From: Candidatus Kapaibacterium sp. | Lineage (GTDB): Bacteria > Bacteroidota > Ignavibacteria > Kapaibacteriales > HRBIN21 | Length of the DNA: 10,150 nucleotides | Assembly (NCBI GenBank): GCA_025055465.1 | Contig: JANWXA010000057.1 | Span: 1 to 10,150, forward strand | Direction: 5' to 3' | In this document: positions 1 through 7,137 of the stretch, one piece after another | Layout: every line of letters begins with the position of its first letter | How positions within the stretch are numbered: the stretch's first letter is position 1 | Translations under genes and position numbers: made by a program | The notes under the pieces: generated by a model | What the model was told of the DNA's origin: nothing | The model's input: the letters and a program-made list of their open reading frames with translations, nothing else | The model's database searches: none

Positions 1-3000
1 CTACGCCCTCAGCCAACACCCCTTTCTCCGTCACTGTGCGGGCTGAAGATGACAACGGCATCCCGCGGAACGTCACGCAGAACACTACAGCAACGCTCTC
101 AGTGGCCACGGGGACGGGAACATTGAGTGGAACGATCTCAGGCATCATTGCAGCCGGTACGAACACAGTCACCATCACTGGAGTTCGATACTCGGTTGCG
201 GAATCGGGCGTGCGCTTGCGGGCGAGCCGTACAGCAGGCCAGCTCCTCGCCGATGGTATTAGTGCACCGTTTACAGTCCTACCTCGGGCATCGCAGTTGG
301 TCATCACTGCGGCACCAACTGCAGGGTATACAGTCATCCCGCTGCCACCACTCACAGTGGAGGCCCGCCGGCCCGATGGCACCATAGACCCTAACTACCC
401 AGAGGTGCTGACGGTAACGAAGGTCTCAGGTCCAGGCACCCTGGGCGGAACGCTCTCCAGGACGCCGACGAATGGAGTAGCAAGCTTCACAGACCTGACG
501 GTAGATCAGCCTGGAACGTACGTTCTGAGGGTTTCCTCTCCAGACTTGCCGGCAGTACAGACGGCGCCGTTCACAGTACTGCCAGTACCTCAAATGAGCG
601 AGCTCATCGTGCCGCAGTACATGAAGTCACTCAGCACTACGCTGCGGCTCCCCACATGGGCATTGGTGGAGCTAACGGATTTGCAGCCTAATACAACGTA
701 CCGCTACTTTGCCGGTGGCGACACTTCGGCGACTACCACAGGGGTTGGAGCGGGGATCACAATCTTCTACGATGCCATGAGCGACAGCTTCTACTATAAC
801 CCGCTGCGTTCGCTGACCACACCAGGCCAGTATTCTGTCTTCCGCACTGGACCGGGGCAGACCAGCGTGCGGCTGTGGCTGAATCTGATCCCCAGCACTA
901 ATGTCCGCTTCACGGAGGGCAACCGGATCTACTGGCTCCTATTCTTGGGTGATAGCTTGGGCAACCTGATCCGCCGCTTCAGCGGTACGCTCTTCATGCG
1001 GACACTGGAATTCGGCAGCGAGCCGTCCCGGGCCACTGGCTTAGCAGACCGGCGTAGTTGCGTCTCGCCGAGGCGCATCCTCTGCTTTTACGACAACGAA
1101 GCAGGGACGGGGCGTCCGATTACCACAGCGATGGTACAGGACGAAGGGCTCCTACTGTCCGGCGGAGCACCGTTCTACGCGGCTCTGGACTCTGTCCCTG
1201 GCGCATGGGCAACGCTTATCCCGAATGCTCTGCCGACGGGCGTCCGGCGGATAGAGGAGCGCCGGTTTGAGGATGGAGCCTTGGTGCGCTACTGGACCTC
1301 TCCAGACGGGCGGTGGCTGAGTGTCTCTACAGTGAATTCCTCCGGGGGCTCGGCGAATCCGATCTACATCGAGACGCCATGCCTCCGAATTGTAGAGCCG
1401 CCATCTGGTGCACAGTGGTGTGCTGCCAACGTACACCAGATTCGCTGGGAGGCGCGCGGGGTAGGGACAGTACGGTTAGAGCTGTCACGAGATACTGGGC
1501 GCACTTACCGGGTCATAGCGACTGGCGTTCCAGCGGCGGCTGGAAATTTTGTTTGGAGTGTACCTGATACGGAGAGCATAGGGACGGTCTACCGGATTCG
1601 CGTGGTAGACGAGGCCCGTCCGTGGTATGCTGATACCAGTGCACTCTTCACAATCAATGCTCCTCCGCGCATTCTGGAGCAGCCCCGATCGGTTCTGGTG
1701 TGTATAGGTGAACAGATAGAGCTGCGCCTGAGGGCTACAGGCACGGGGCTCCGCTTCCAATGGTACCGCGAGGGGAAACCGATTCCAGGAGCAACCTCGC
1801 CCATCCTCCGGATCCAAGAGTCGGCCTATGAGCTGGGAGGAGCTTATCGGTGTGTAGTTACGGGGGTCGGGACGTGCCCGCCAGAGACTTCAGCCGTGGC
1901 ATACGTCTACGTGGTCGGGCCGACGCGGATTACGCAGCAGCCCATGGATCAGGCCGTCCCTCTGGGTGAGGCGGTCTACTTGAGCGTGGAGGCCGAAGTA
2001 ATAGAAGGACGCTACCAGTGGCGCCGCGGCGGTGTTCCATTGAGGGAAAGCGACAGGATCACGGGGGTGAACTCATCGCTACTGACGATTCGCCGTGTCC
2101 AGCCATCGGACACGTTGGGGGCCTACGACGTTGTCGTGATCGGACGGTGCGGACGCGATAGTTCCCGACCCGTTCGGATTACGCTACTGCGTGTCAGCTT
2201 CATAGAACAGCCTCGTGGGGGTGACATCTGCGCTGGGGATGTCCTGCGACTGCGCGGGCTGGCGCTCTCTTCGCCATCAGGTCTACCAGTCCGCTACCAG
2301 TGGCTCAAGGATGGGGTTCCCTTGCGTGACGGGGGCCGTATCAGTGGGGCAATGACCGAGGAGCTTCGGATCTTCCCCGTGCTGACCAGTGACTCTGGGA
2401 CCTACCGGCTCCATGCTGCTATTGAGGGAGCCGAAGCCCTCTCGGCACCAGCGCTTGTGGACGTGCTGGAAGCTCCTACGGCCCAAGCGGAGCTGACGCT
2501 GCCGAGCAGCCTGTGCCGGGGTGATTTGCTCTCCTACACACTCCAGCAGCCTGGGAAGAAGCTTCGCTATGTCCTGTTGTGCAATGGGCGTCCAGTGACC
2601 AGCCCGCGACCTGTCGGGCAGAGTGCCTTCCTCATCGTCTCTGACTCCACCGTTGGGGAATATCGGTACGTCGTCTTCAACGACTGCGGTTCGGATACTT
2701 CGCTGCCGGTAGAAGTCCAGCTCAAGCCTGACACCCGTATTACGCAACAGCCACAAAGGCAAGTGACAGTGGTGGAGGGAGCACCACTGGTACTGAGCGT
2801 TGCTGCTGTGGGGAGTGGAACGTTGCAGTACCAGTGGTATCGGAATGGACAGTTTATACCCGGAGCAACATCTGCGACGCTGACTATCCCAGCGGTACAA
2901 CGCCGTGACTCTGGTGCTTACTACTGCGGCGTCCAGGGAGAGTGTGGCACAGTTGTCTCCGATACGGCTCGGGTGATCGTGCAGCCGGTCGGGATCAGCG

Positions 3001-3269
3001 AGGGGACGGCAGAAACAGACTTCCAGGTTGCAGTGGTGACGCAGCCGGTGCAGCAGGAGGTCATGGTCCGAGTATGGAATCCTCACGGTGTCCGCATTCG
3101 GCTGGCGCTCCTCTCCAACATTGGGCAAACGCTCTGGAGTAGCGAGGTGGCGCAGGCTGGCGAGCGGCTTCTGACTATCTCCGTATGGCAGCTTGCCAGC
3201 GGTATGGCATGGCTCGTCGCCGAAGCGGAGGGGCGGTATCGGCGAGTGCCGGTACTCATTGTGCGCTGA
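1..3269 (+). CDS. Large multidomain secreted Ig-like repeat protein, 5'-partial, T9SS-cargo type
   Basis: The frame is open from the first full codon at base 3, so the GTG at 36 is very probably internal and the gene begins upstream of the window. Domains by base position: two bacterial Ig/filamin-like domains (about 3-285 and 285-585, each ending in PFTVLP); a region starting ELIVPQYM (about 598-1375) with FYDNEAGTGRPI and RRIEER, which from memory resembles a domain of unknown function in Bacteroidota T9SS cargo; a Kre9/KNH-like domain (about 1376-1660, RLELSRDTGRTY); five Ig-like domains (1663-2990); and a C-terminal sorting-like tail (about 3000-3266). The tail keeps an IGQTLW turn and LASGMAWLV but ends in arginines, not lysine. 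The likely role is a cell-surface or exported adhesive or structural protein; no catalytic motif is seen. It is followed 10 bases later by another secreted protein, probably in the same operon. The frame and class are sure, the ligand unknown. Confidence 0.9.
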   Translation, partial: TPSANTPFSVTVRAEDDNGIPRNVTQNTTATLSVATGTGTLSGTISGIIAAGTNTVTITGVRYSVAESGVRLRASRTAGQLLADGISAPFTVLPRASQLVITAAPTAGYTVIPLPPLTVEARRPDGTIDPNYPEVLTVTKVSGPGTLGGTLSRTPTNGVASFTDLTVDQPGTYVLRVSSPDLPAVQTAPFTVLPVPQMSELIVPQYMKSLSTTLRLPTWALVELTDLQPNTTYRYFAGGDTSATTTGVGAGITIFYDAMSDSFYYNPLRSLTTPGQYSVFRTGPGQTSVRLWLNLIPSTNVRFTEGNRIYWLLFLGDSLGNLIRRFSGTLFMRTLEFGSEPSRATGLADRRSCVSPRRILCFYDNEAGTGRPITTAMVQDEGLLLSGGAPFYAALDSVPGAWATLIPNALPTGVRRIEERRFEDGALVRYWTSPDGRWLSVSTVNSSGGSANPIYIETPCLRIVEPPSGAQWCAANVHQIRWEARGVGTVRLELSRDTGRTYRVIATGVPAAAGNFVWSVPDTESIGTVYRIRVVDEARPWYADTSALFTINAPPRILEQPRSVLVCIGEQIELRLRATGTGLRFQWYREGKPIPGATSPILRIQESAYELGGAYRCVVTGVGTCPPETSAVAYVYVVGPTRITQQPMDQAVPLGEAVYLSVEAEVIEGRYQWRRGGVPLRESDRITGVNSSLLTIRRVQPSDTLGAYDVVVIGRCGRDSSRPVRITLLRVSFIEQPRGGDICAGDVLRLRGLALSSPSGLPVRYQWLKDGVPLRDGGRISGAMTEELRIFPVLTSDSGTYRLHAAIEGAEALSAPALVDVLEAPTAQAELTLPSSLCRGDLLSYTLQQPGKKLRYVLLCNGRPVTSPRPVGQSAFLIVSDSTVGEYRYVVFNDCGSDTSLPVEVQLKPDTRITQQPQRQVTVVEGAPLVLSVAAVGSGTLQYQWYRNGQFIPGATSATLTIPAVQRRDSGAYYCGVQGECGTVVSDTARVIVQPVGISEGTAETDFQVAVVTQPVQQEVMVRVWNPHGVRIRLALLSNIGQTLWSSEVAQAGERLLTISVWQLASGMAWLVAEAEGRYRRVPVLIVR
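1663..2990 (+). repeat. Five tandem Ig-like domains encoded in the first gene
   Basis: Five units begin near 1663, 1922, 2191, 2480 and 2734. Most open with a QP motif (ILEQP, RITQQP, FIEQP, RITQQP), have a central aromatic-Q-W core (FQW, YQW) followed by a short x-G-x-P/I turn, and close with G-x-Y before the last strand. Units 2 and 5 share TRITQQP and units 1 and 5 share an IPGATS stretch, so they look like diverged duplications. The fourth unit is the most degenerate and has LLC where the others have the core W. Cysteines differ from unit to unit. These are protein-level repeats; I see no long exact DNA repeat. Confidence 0.8.
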
Positions 3270-3270
3270 T

Positions 3271-3277
3271 GGAGGAG
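3271..3277 (+). promoter_or_regulatory. Shine-Dalgarno-like GGAGGAG that supports the start at 3280
   Basis: GGAGGAG lies directly after the upstream stop (TGA 3267-3269) and just ahead of the GTG-ATG pair at 3277-3282. The gap from GGAGG to the ATG at 3280 is 4 bases, which is short but usable. The GTG at 3277 is in frame but overlaps the motif. The in-frame GTG at 3193 would add 29 residues in front of a good signal peptide and overlap the first gene, so it is unlikely. There is no room for a separate promoter, which suggests co-transcription with the first gene. Confidence 0.6.
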
Positions 3278-3279
3278 TG

Positions 3280-3354
3280 ATGGGCTGGCGGCTGTATCTG
3301 GCCGTCGTTATAGCTGCTATTGCGGCGGGTAGCCATCTGTTGAGGTCGCAAACG
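3280..3354 (+). other. Signal peptide coding segment of the second secreted protein
   Basis: The first residues show one early arginine (MGWR), a hydrophobic core (LYLAVVIAAIAA) and small residues (AAGS), followed by a polar stretch before the mature beta-rich domain at TPPIIVSEY. The exact cleavage site is unclear: after AAG or a few residues later before TPP. There is no lipobox cysteine, so this looks like a signal peptidase I substrate, as expected for T9SS cargo, which crosses the inner membrane by Sec. Confidence 0.75.
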
Positions 3355-6300
3355 CCGCCAATCATTGTCAGCGAGTACTTCAACACCAGCCCGTTGCCGG
3401 TGGAGGAGTGGACGGAGCTCCTCGTGCTTGCCGACACGTTGGATCTGCGTGGTTACGTGCTGACAGACAACAACCAGACACAGACTCAGCAGCAAGGGGG
3501 TGTCCGATTCCGGAACGTACCGCTCTGGAGCCGCTTGCGGGCCGGTACTATCATCGTCATCAACCACCGGGGCTCGCAAGTGGTGGACGCTGACCCGCGC
3601 GACGGCTATATCGAGCTGGGAGCCCAGAACACGACGTACTTTGAGCAGATCCGGCTGGACAACAATCCTGGCCTGACGTGGGAGGATGTCGCACTCAACA
3701 TAGCGCTGCAGGGGGATATCCTGCAGGTGCTGGACCCCCAGGGACGGCACGTGCATGCCCTGGGGCATCGGGATGTGCCCGGTCCCTTCTTTGATTCGCT
3801 CCCGCCGCCAAAGGTACACCACAACGGTCCATGCCCAAATCCTGGTAGCGTTCGGGTAGTACCTGGGCTGTCCACAGCAGCGTACGCGTCTGGTGCAGGG
3901 ACAGACTCCACAGCAGCGCTGTCAGAAAATGTCACGAAAGGGCTTCCCAACCAGAGTCCACGGTACCGTGACCTCAATCAGTTGCTATGGCGTCAAGTCC
4001 GGCAGCCGCGTTGGAATGCTCCGGCATTGGAGCGGGCCGAGTTAACCCCAGCCGGAGTAGTGTTGGAGTGGTCTGCAGCGGAGGATGCTTACCCGCAGGA
4101 CAGCCTGCAGGGATACATCGTCGTGCGTGATACCGTCGGGCAACGGAGTGTCCCCGAAGATGGGCGAACCTATGTCGTGGGCGAGCGGATCGGGGCGGGT
4201 ATCGTCGTAGCGCAGACCTTGGGTGCTGCGCGGCGAGCTCTGGATACGTTCCCCTTCTCCTGTGGAGCACGCCTGACGTACCGTGTCTACGCCTTTCGCT
4301 ACTGGACCGATAACCGCTTAGGGAATGCCCCAGGGGCTACATTGGCTCGGGGCCGTTCTTATGCGGAAGAGAGCTATGCTGAGGCCACGGTAGAGAAGCC
4401 GCTTCCACCAGTGCCGCAGGTGCGCGCCTCTGCCCGAGAAGTCTGTGAAGGCGACAGCATTGTGCTGTGGGTAGAGAATGCCGATACGGCGGCGTATCGG
4501 TACCAGTGGACACTCAATGGGATGCAGCTCGTTGGGGCAACGGAGCCACGGCTCGTTGCCCGTACCAGCGGACGATATGCCGTGCAGGCGCGGACAGCAC
4601 TGGGGTGTGTGACCTCGGCAGAGATTGAGGTAAGCGTCCACCCGCGGCCTCGGCTCTGGGTAGCGGTAGAGGGTGACTCGCTCCTCTGTCCCGGAGACAC
4701 GGCGGTGCTGCGTGCTTCGGGAGCGTGGCGGTATCGGTGGTACTACGAAGGGACACCCGTCGACTCCGGCCCAGTCCTGCGGACAACCCGGCCAGGGCGC
4801 TACTGGGTAACGGGCTGGAGCGAGGCGGGCTGCATAGGGACTTCTGGGGTCATTGAGCTGAAGCCACGGCGGGTTGAGCTTGTGGCGGATTCTGCCGTGC
4901 TGGATTTCGGAGTCTTAGGTGCGTGCGAGAGCGTCCGAGAGCGCACGGTTCGGCTAACGAACAGGGGGAATGTTCCCGTACTACTGTTTCGTCCCTCGTT
5001 GCCCTCGGGGTTTGCGATCGTTGGGCAGAGCTTTCCGGCAGAAGTGCCGGTTGGACAGTCGCTGACCCTTCGCGTACGCTTTGCCCCACCACGCAGTGGG
5101 AGCTATGGTGGGGTCGTTCGGTTCCTCGCTCTCCCATGCTCGGCCGTTGTGGAACTGCCAGTGCGCGGAGAACGGCAGACTGGGATTGCCAGCTTTGGAG
5201 TGGCCGAACTCTCGTTCGGTACAGAGGCCCTCTGTCAGGCTCGTCCGCGGGATACGACGGTGTGGCTGTACAACCAGAGTGGGACGCGGCTGACAGCAGA
5301 AGCAGCCCAGGTCGGTGCTCCGTTTCAGCTCCTCGGTCCAGCCTTTCCCGTGGAGCTCGCTGCTGGAGACAGCATCGCTTTGCGGCTTCGCTATACTCCA
5401 GTGATCGGAACCCATGCGCAGGAGCTGGCTGTAGTCGTCCGTTCTGGACAGTGCCAGGATACGGTCCGAGCAGGTCTGACGGCGACAGCAGCACAGCCCC
5501 AAGTGCGCCTCTCGGCTTCCCAGATAGAGCTCCCGGCGCTGCGGGGCTGCCAGGCAGTGGCGGAGACGAGCCTGGTAATAAGCAACGTGGGCATCCTCCC
5601 GGCACGCGTAGAGACATTGCCCGTGCCGGGTGTGTCGGTCTTTGGAGTGCCGGCAGAACTACAGCTCTCTGAAAGCCGGACAGTACGTCTGCGGGTGATG
5701 CCCCCCGGGCAGGGACTGTTCCAGACAGAGGCTTCCTTCGTCGTGAGCCCCTGTGGGGATACTCTACGCCTTCCGATTCGCGTCCTTGCTGAAGGGGTTA
5801 CGGCGGGCCTGGCTGTCAGCGGGGTTGATTTTGGGACCACCGTGTGGTGCGGAGCGTTGGATACCATAGAGCAGACGGTCGAATTCCGTACGAATGCTCG
5901 CGACGTGAAGCTTGTCGGGTACGAGCTTATCGGTGATGTAGAAGCCTTCTCGGTGGGATGGTCTGCTGGGACACTCCTTGCCGATGGGCAGTCCGTCCAC
6001 GTACGCTTCCATCCCAGGCGAGAGGGACGGTACCGAGTGGAGCTGGAGTACCGGCTGCAGGTGGACACCTGTTTGCTCATCCAGCGCCTGACGCTGCAGG
6101 GAGCTGCACAGGCGGTTGGGTATGAGCTCAGTGCCGATGTCACTGATTTCGGGCAAGTTAGCCTCGGGCAGCGGGGCCAGCGGACATTGCGAATTCGGAA
6201 TCCGAATCCCTTCCCCATCGTGTTGAGCGCTGTGGAGGGCATCGTACCACCATTCGGGCTTGAAGCCCCTCCTCGGCTCCCCGATACCCTCGCCGACGGG

Positions 6301-7128
6301 GAGGAACGCTGGCTGCGGCTCCTCTATATCCCCACGCAAGCTCCGCGGCGTGACACCCTCCAGCTACTGCTCCGGTGGGCAGAACCCTGCGATACAGCAC
6401 TGCAGCTCACCTTCGTTGGAGAGGCCGTGGAAGCGGCAGTCCGTCCGGCGCGGCTGTGGCTGCAAGCACCGGTCTTGCGGGCTAAACCAGGCGAGCAGGT
6501 GGCCATCCCGATCAGCGTGGTCCTGGAAGATAGTGGGGCTACAGCAGCTGTGAGCTTCCTTAGGCTTCGGCTTCGGTATGACTGGCGGCTCTACGTGGTG
6601 CAGCGAGTGGAGGGGGCTTCTGCTCCGCGATGGCGAGAGCAGCATCCGGGTGAGCTCCTCATGGAGGCAGATTTCCCCGAAGGTTTGCTCCAGGGGATAC
6701 CTTTCCGTGTCATCGGCCAGGCGCTATGGCATCCCCAGGTGCAGACGCCATTGGAGCTGCTCAGCGATAGCGTTGGTGCTACTCAGCCTGTTCTACCCTT
6801 CACTCAGGCAGGGATGCTGGTAGTGGATAGCCTCTGCCTTGCTCAGCAGCGTCGCTTCGGCACCGGAGCGGCGACCTCAATCTGGGTAGAGCGAGATGGA
6901 GATTGCCTGCGGCTCGTTCTCTTGCTTGGCTCGGACGAAGGGGCTGACGTGAGGGTTGTAGACCTCTTCGGTCGCGAAGTGTTCCGGTGGCGTGCCGACA
7001 GTGGACGTGCTGGGCAGCGGGTAGAACTTAGGCTCCCATGCACACAGATGGCGCCCGGGGTCTACACAGCGGTTGTCGGGCAGCCCGACAGCCCACCGAG
7101 AGCGATGCGTTTCCTCTGGATGCCGTGA
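3280..7128 (+). CDS. Secreted multidomain protein: LTD-like, FN3-like, Ig, five ASH-type repeats, cohesin-like, T9SS-like tail
   Basis: Starting at ATG 3280 gives 1282 residues. The first ~24 form a signal peptide (MGWRLYLAVVIAAIAAG) for Sec export. Then, by base position: a lamin-tail-like domain (about 3358-3950; EWTELLVL, LRGYVLTDN); an FN3-like region (about 4008-4400); two Ig-like domains (4411-4650 and 4651-4870; YQWTLNG, YRWYYEG); five ASH/choice-of-anchor-D-type repeats (4873-6432); a cohesin-like domain (about 6433-6835; KPGEQVAIPISV); and a sorting-like tail (about 6874-7125; DLFGREV, APGVYTAVV, AMRFLWMP). T9SS type A tails normally carry GRxV, GxY and a terminal K-hydrophobic patch, and here R replaces K. 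The likely fate is export across the outer membrane and surface attachment, with a role in adhesion or scaffolding. I see no enzyme active site. The ligand and the secretion route are inferred. Confidence 0.92.
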   Translation: MGWRLYLAVVIAAIAAGSHLLRSQTPPIIVSEYFNTSPLPVEEWTELLVLADTLDLRGYVLTDNNQTQTQQQGGVRFRNVPLWSRLRAGTIIVINHRGSQVVDADPRDGYIELGAQNTTYFEQIRLDNNPGLTWEDVALNIALQGDILQVLDPQGRHVHALGHRDVPGPFFDSLPPPKVHHNGPCPNPGSVRVVPGLSTAAYASGAGTDSTAALSENVTKGLPNQSPRYRDLNQLLWRQVRQPRWNAPALERAELTPAGVVLEWSAAEDAYPQDSLQGYIVVRDTVGQRSVPEDGRTYVVGERIGAGIVVAQTLGAARRALDTFPFSCGARLTYRVYAFRYWTDNRLGNAPGATLARGRSYAEESYAEATVEKPLPPVPQVRASAREVCEGDSIVLWVENADTAAYRYQWTLNGMQLVGATEPRLVARTSGRYAVQARTALGCVTSAEIEVSVHPRPRLWVAVEGDSLLCPGDTAVLRASGAWRYRWYYEGTPVDSGPVLRTTRPGRYWVTGWSEAGCIGTSGVIELKPRRVELVADSAVLDFGVLGACESVRERTVRLTNRGNVPVLLFRPSLPSGFAIVGQSFPAEVPVGQSLTLRVRFAPPRSGSYGGVVRFLALPCSAVVELPVRGERQTGIASFGVAELSFGTEALCQARPRDTTVWLYNQSGTRLTAEAAQVGAPFQLLGPAFPVELAAGDSIALRLRYTPVIGTHAQELAVVVRSGQCQDTVRAGLTATAAQPQVRLSASQIELPALRGCQAVAETSLVISNVGILPARVETLPVPGVSVFGVPAELQLSESRTVRLRVMPPGQGLFQTEASFVVSPCGDTLRLPIRVLAEGVTAGLAVSGVDFGTTVWCGALDTIEQTVEFRTNARDVKLVGYELIGDVEAFSVGWSAGTLLADGQSVHVRFHPRREGRYRVELEYRLQVDTCLLIQRLTLQGAAQAVGYELSADVTDFGQVSLGQRGQRTLRIRNPNPFPIVLSAVEGIVPPFGLEAPPRLPDTLADGEERWLRLLYIPTQAPRRDTLQLLLRWAEPCDTALQLTFVGEAVEAAVRPARLWLQAPVLRAKPGEQVAIPISVVLEDSGATAAVSFLRLRLRYDWRLYVVQRVEGASAPRWREQHPGELLMEADFPEGLLQGIPFRVIGQALWHPQVQTPLELLSDSVGATQPVLPFTQAGMLVVDSLCLAQQRRFGTGAATSIWVERDGDCLRLVLLLGSDEGADVRVVDLFGREVFRWRADSGRAGQRVELRLPCTQMAPGVYTAVVGQPDSPPRAMRFLWMP
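4873..6432 (+). repeat. Five tandem ASH/choice-of-anchor-D-type repeats of about 100 residues
   Basis: The units begin at 4873, 5185, 5503, 5803 and 6121, each about 300-320 bases. Each opens with a short strand, usually with an aromatic-G pair (LDFGVLG, LSFGTEA, VDFGTTV, TDFGQVS; the third unit has IELPALR), continues with a T-V/L-x-x-x-N type strand and a LxVRFxPxxxGxY-like strand, and closes with a strand such as LPVRG or LTFVG. This is the pattern of the immunoglobulin-like ASPM/SPD-2/Hydin fold found in secreted Bacteroidota/Chlorobiota proteins. Units 1-4 each carry one cysteine near the start and one near the end; unit 5 keeps only the second. The repeats probably act as a rigid spacer. 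Confidence 0.8.
6874..7125 (+). other. C-terminal T9SS-type-A-like sorting domain
   Basis: The last ~84 residues show the order of a type A sorting domain: a strand with VRVVDLFGREV, a middle strand VELRLPC, then MAPGVYTAVV and a hydrophobic end AMRFLWMP. In known T9SS cargo this domain directs export through the outer membrane and is removed on surface attachment. The usual lysine before the last hydrophobic residues is an arginine here. The call rests on motif order, not on a profile search. Confidence 0.65.
7071..7093 (+). other. Inverted repeat (10-bp stem, 3-base loop) near the convergent gene ends
   Basis: TGTCGGG (7074-7080), loop CAG, CCCGACA (7084-7090) form a perfect 7-bp stem. In plus-strand RNA it extends to 10 bp through one U-G wobble (7073/7091) and two G-C pairs (7071-7072/7092-7093). 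It lies inside the coding end of the plus-strand gene, 35 bases before its stop, and 45 bases past the stop of the converging minus-strand gene. No T-run follows on either strand, so it is not a classical intrinsic terminator. It could still pause polymerase or protect RNA ends, or it could be a by-product of the codons for VGQPDS. Confidence 0.4.
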
Positions 7129-7137
7129 GTCCTCCTG

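Noticed and set aside
3193..3279. Upstream GTG start at 3193 for the second secreted protein
   Set aside because: It would bury the signal peptide behind 29 unrelated residues and overlap the end of the first gene; GGAGGAG and the signal peptide favour 3280.
2283..3437. Long antisense reading frame (384 codons) opposite the end of the first gene and the start of the second
   Set aside because: It crosses the junction of two well-supported genes on the other strand, its translation has no recognisable domain and a low-complexity shadow-like composition, and no ribosome site favours it.
4850..6242. Antisense reading frames of 255 and 283 codons opposite the ASH-type repeats
   Set aside because: They overlap each other and the clear repeat-coding frame; their translations are rich in Ser, Arg and Pro as expected for shadows of GC-biased codons.
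7071..7093. Hairpin as a Rho-independent terminator
   Set aside because: No run of T follows the stem on either strand, and it lies inside coding sequence; kept only as an inverted repeat.
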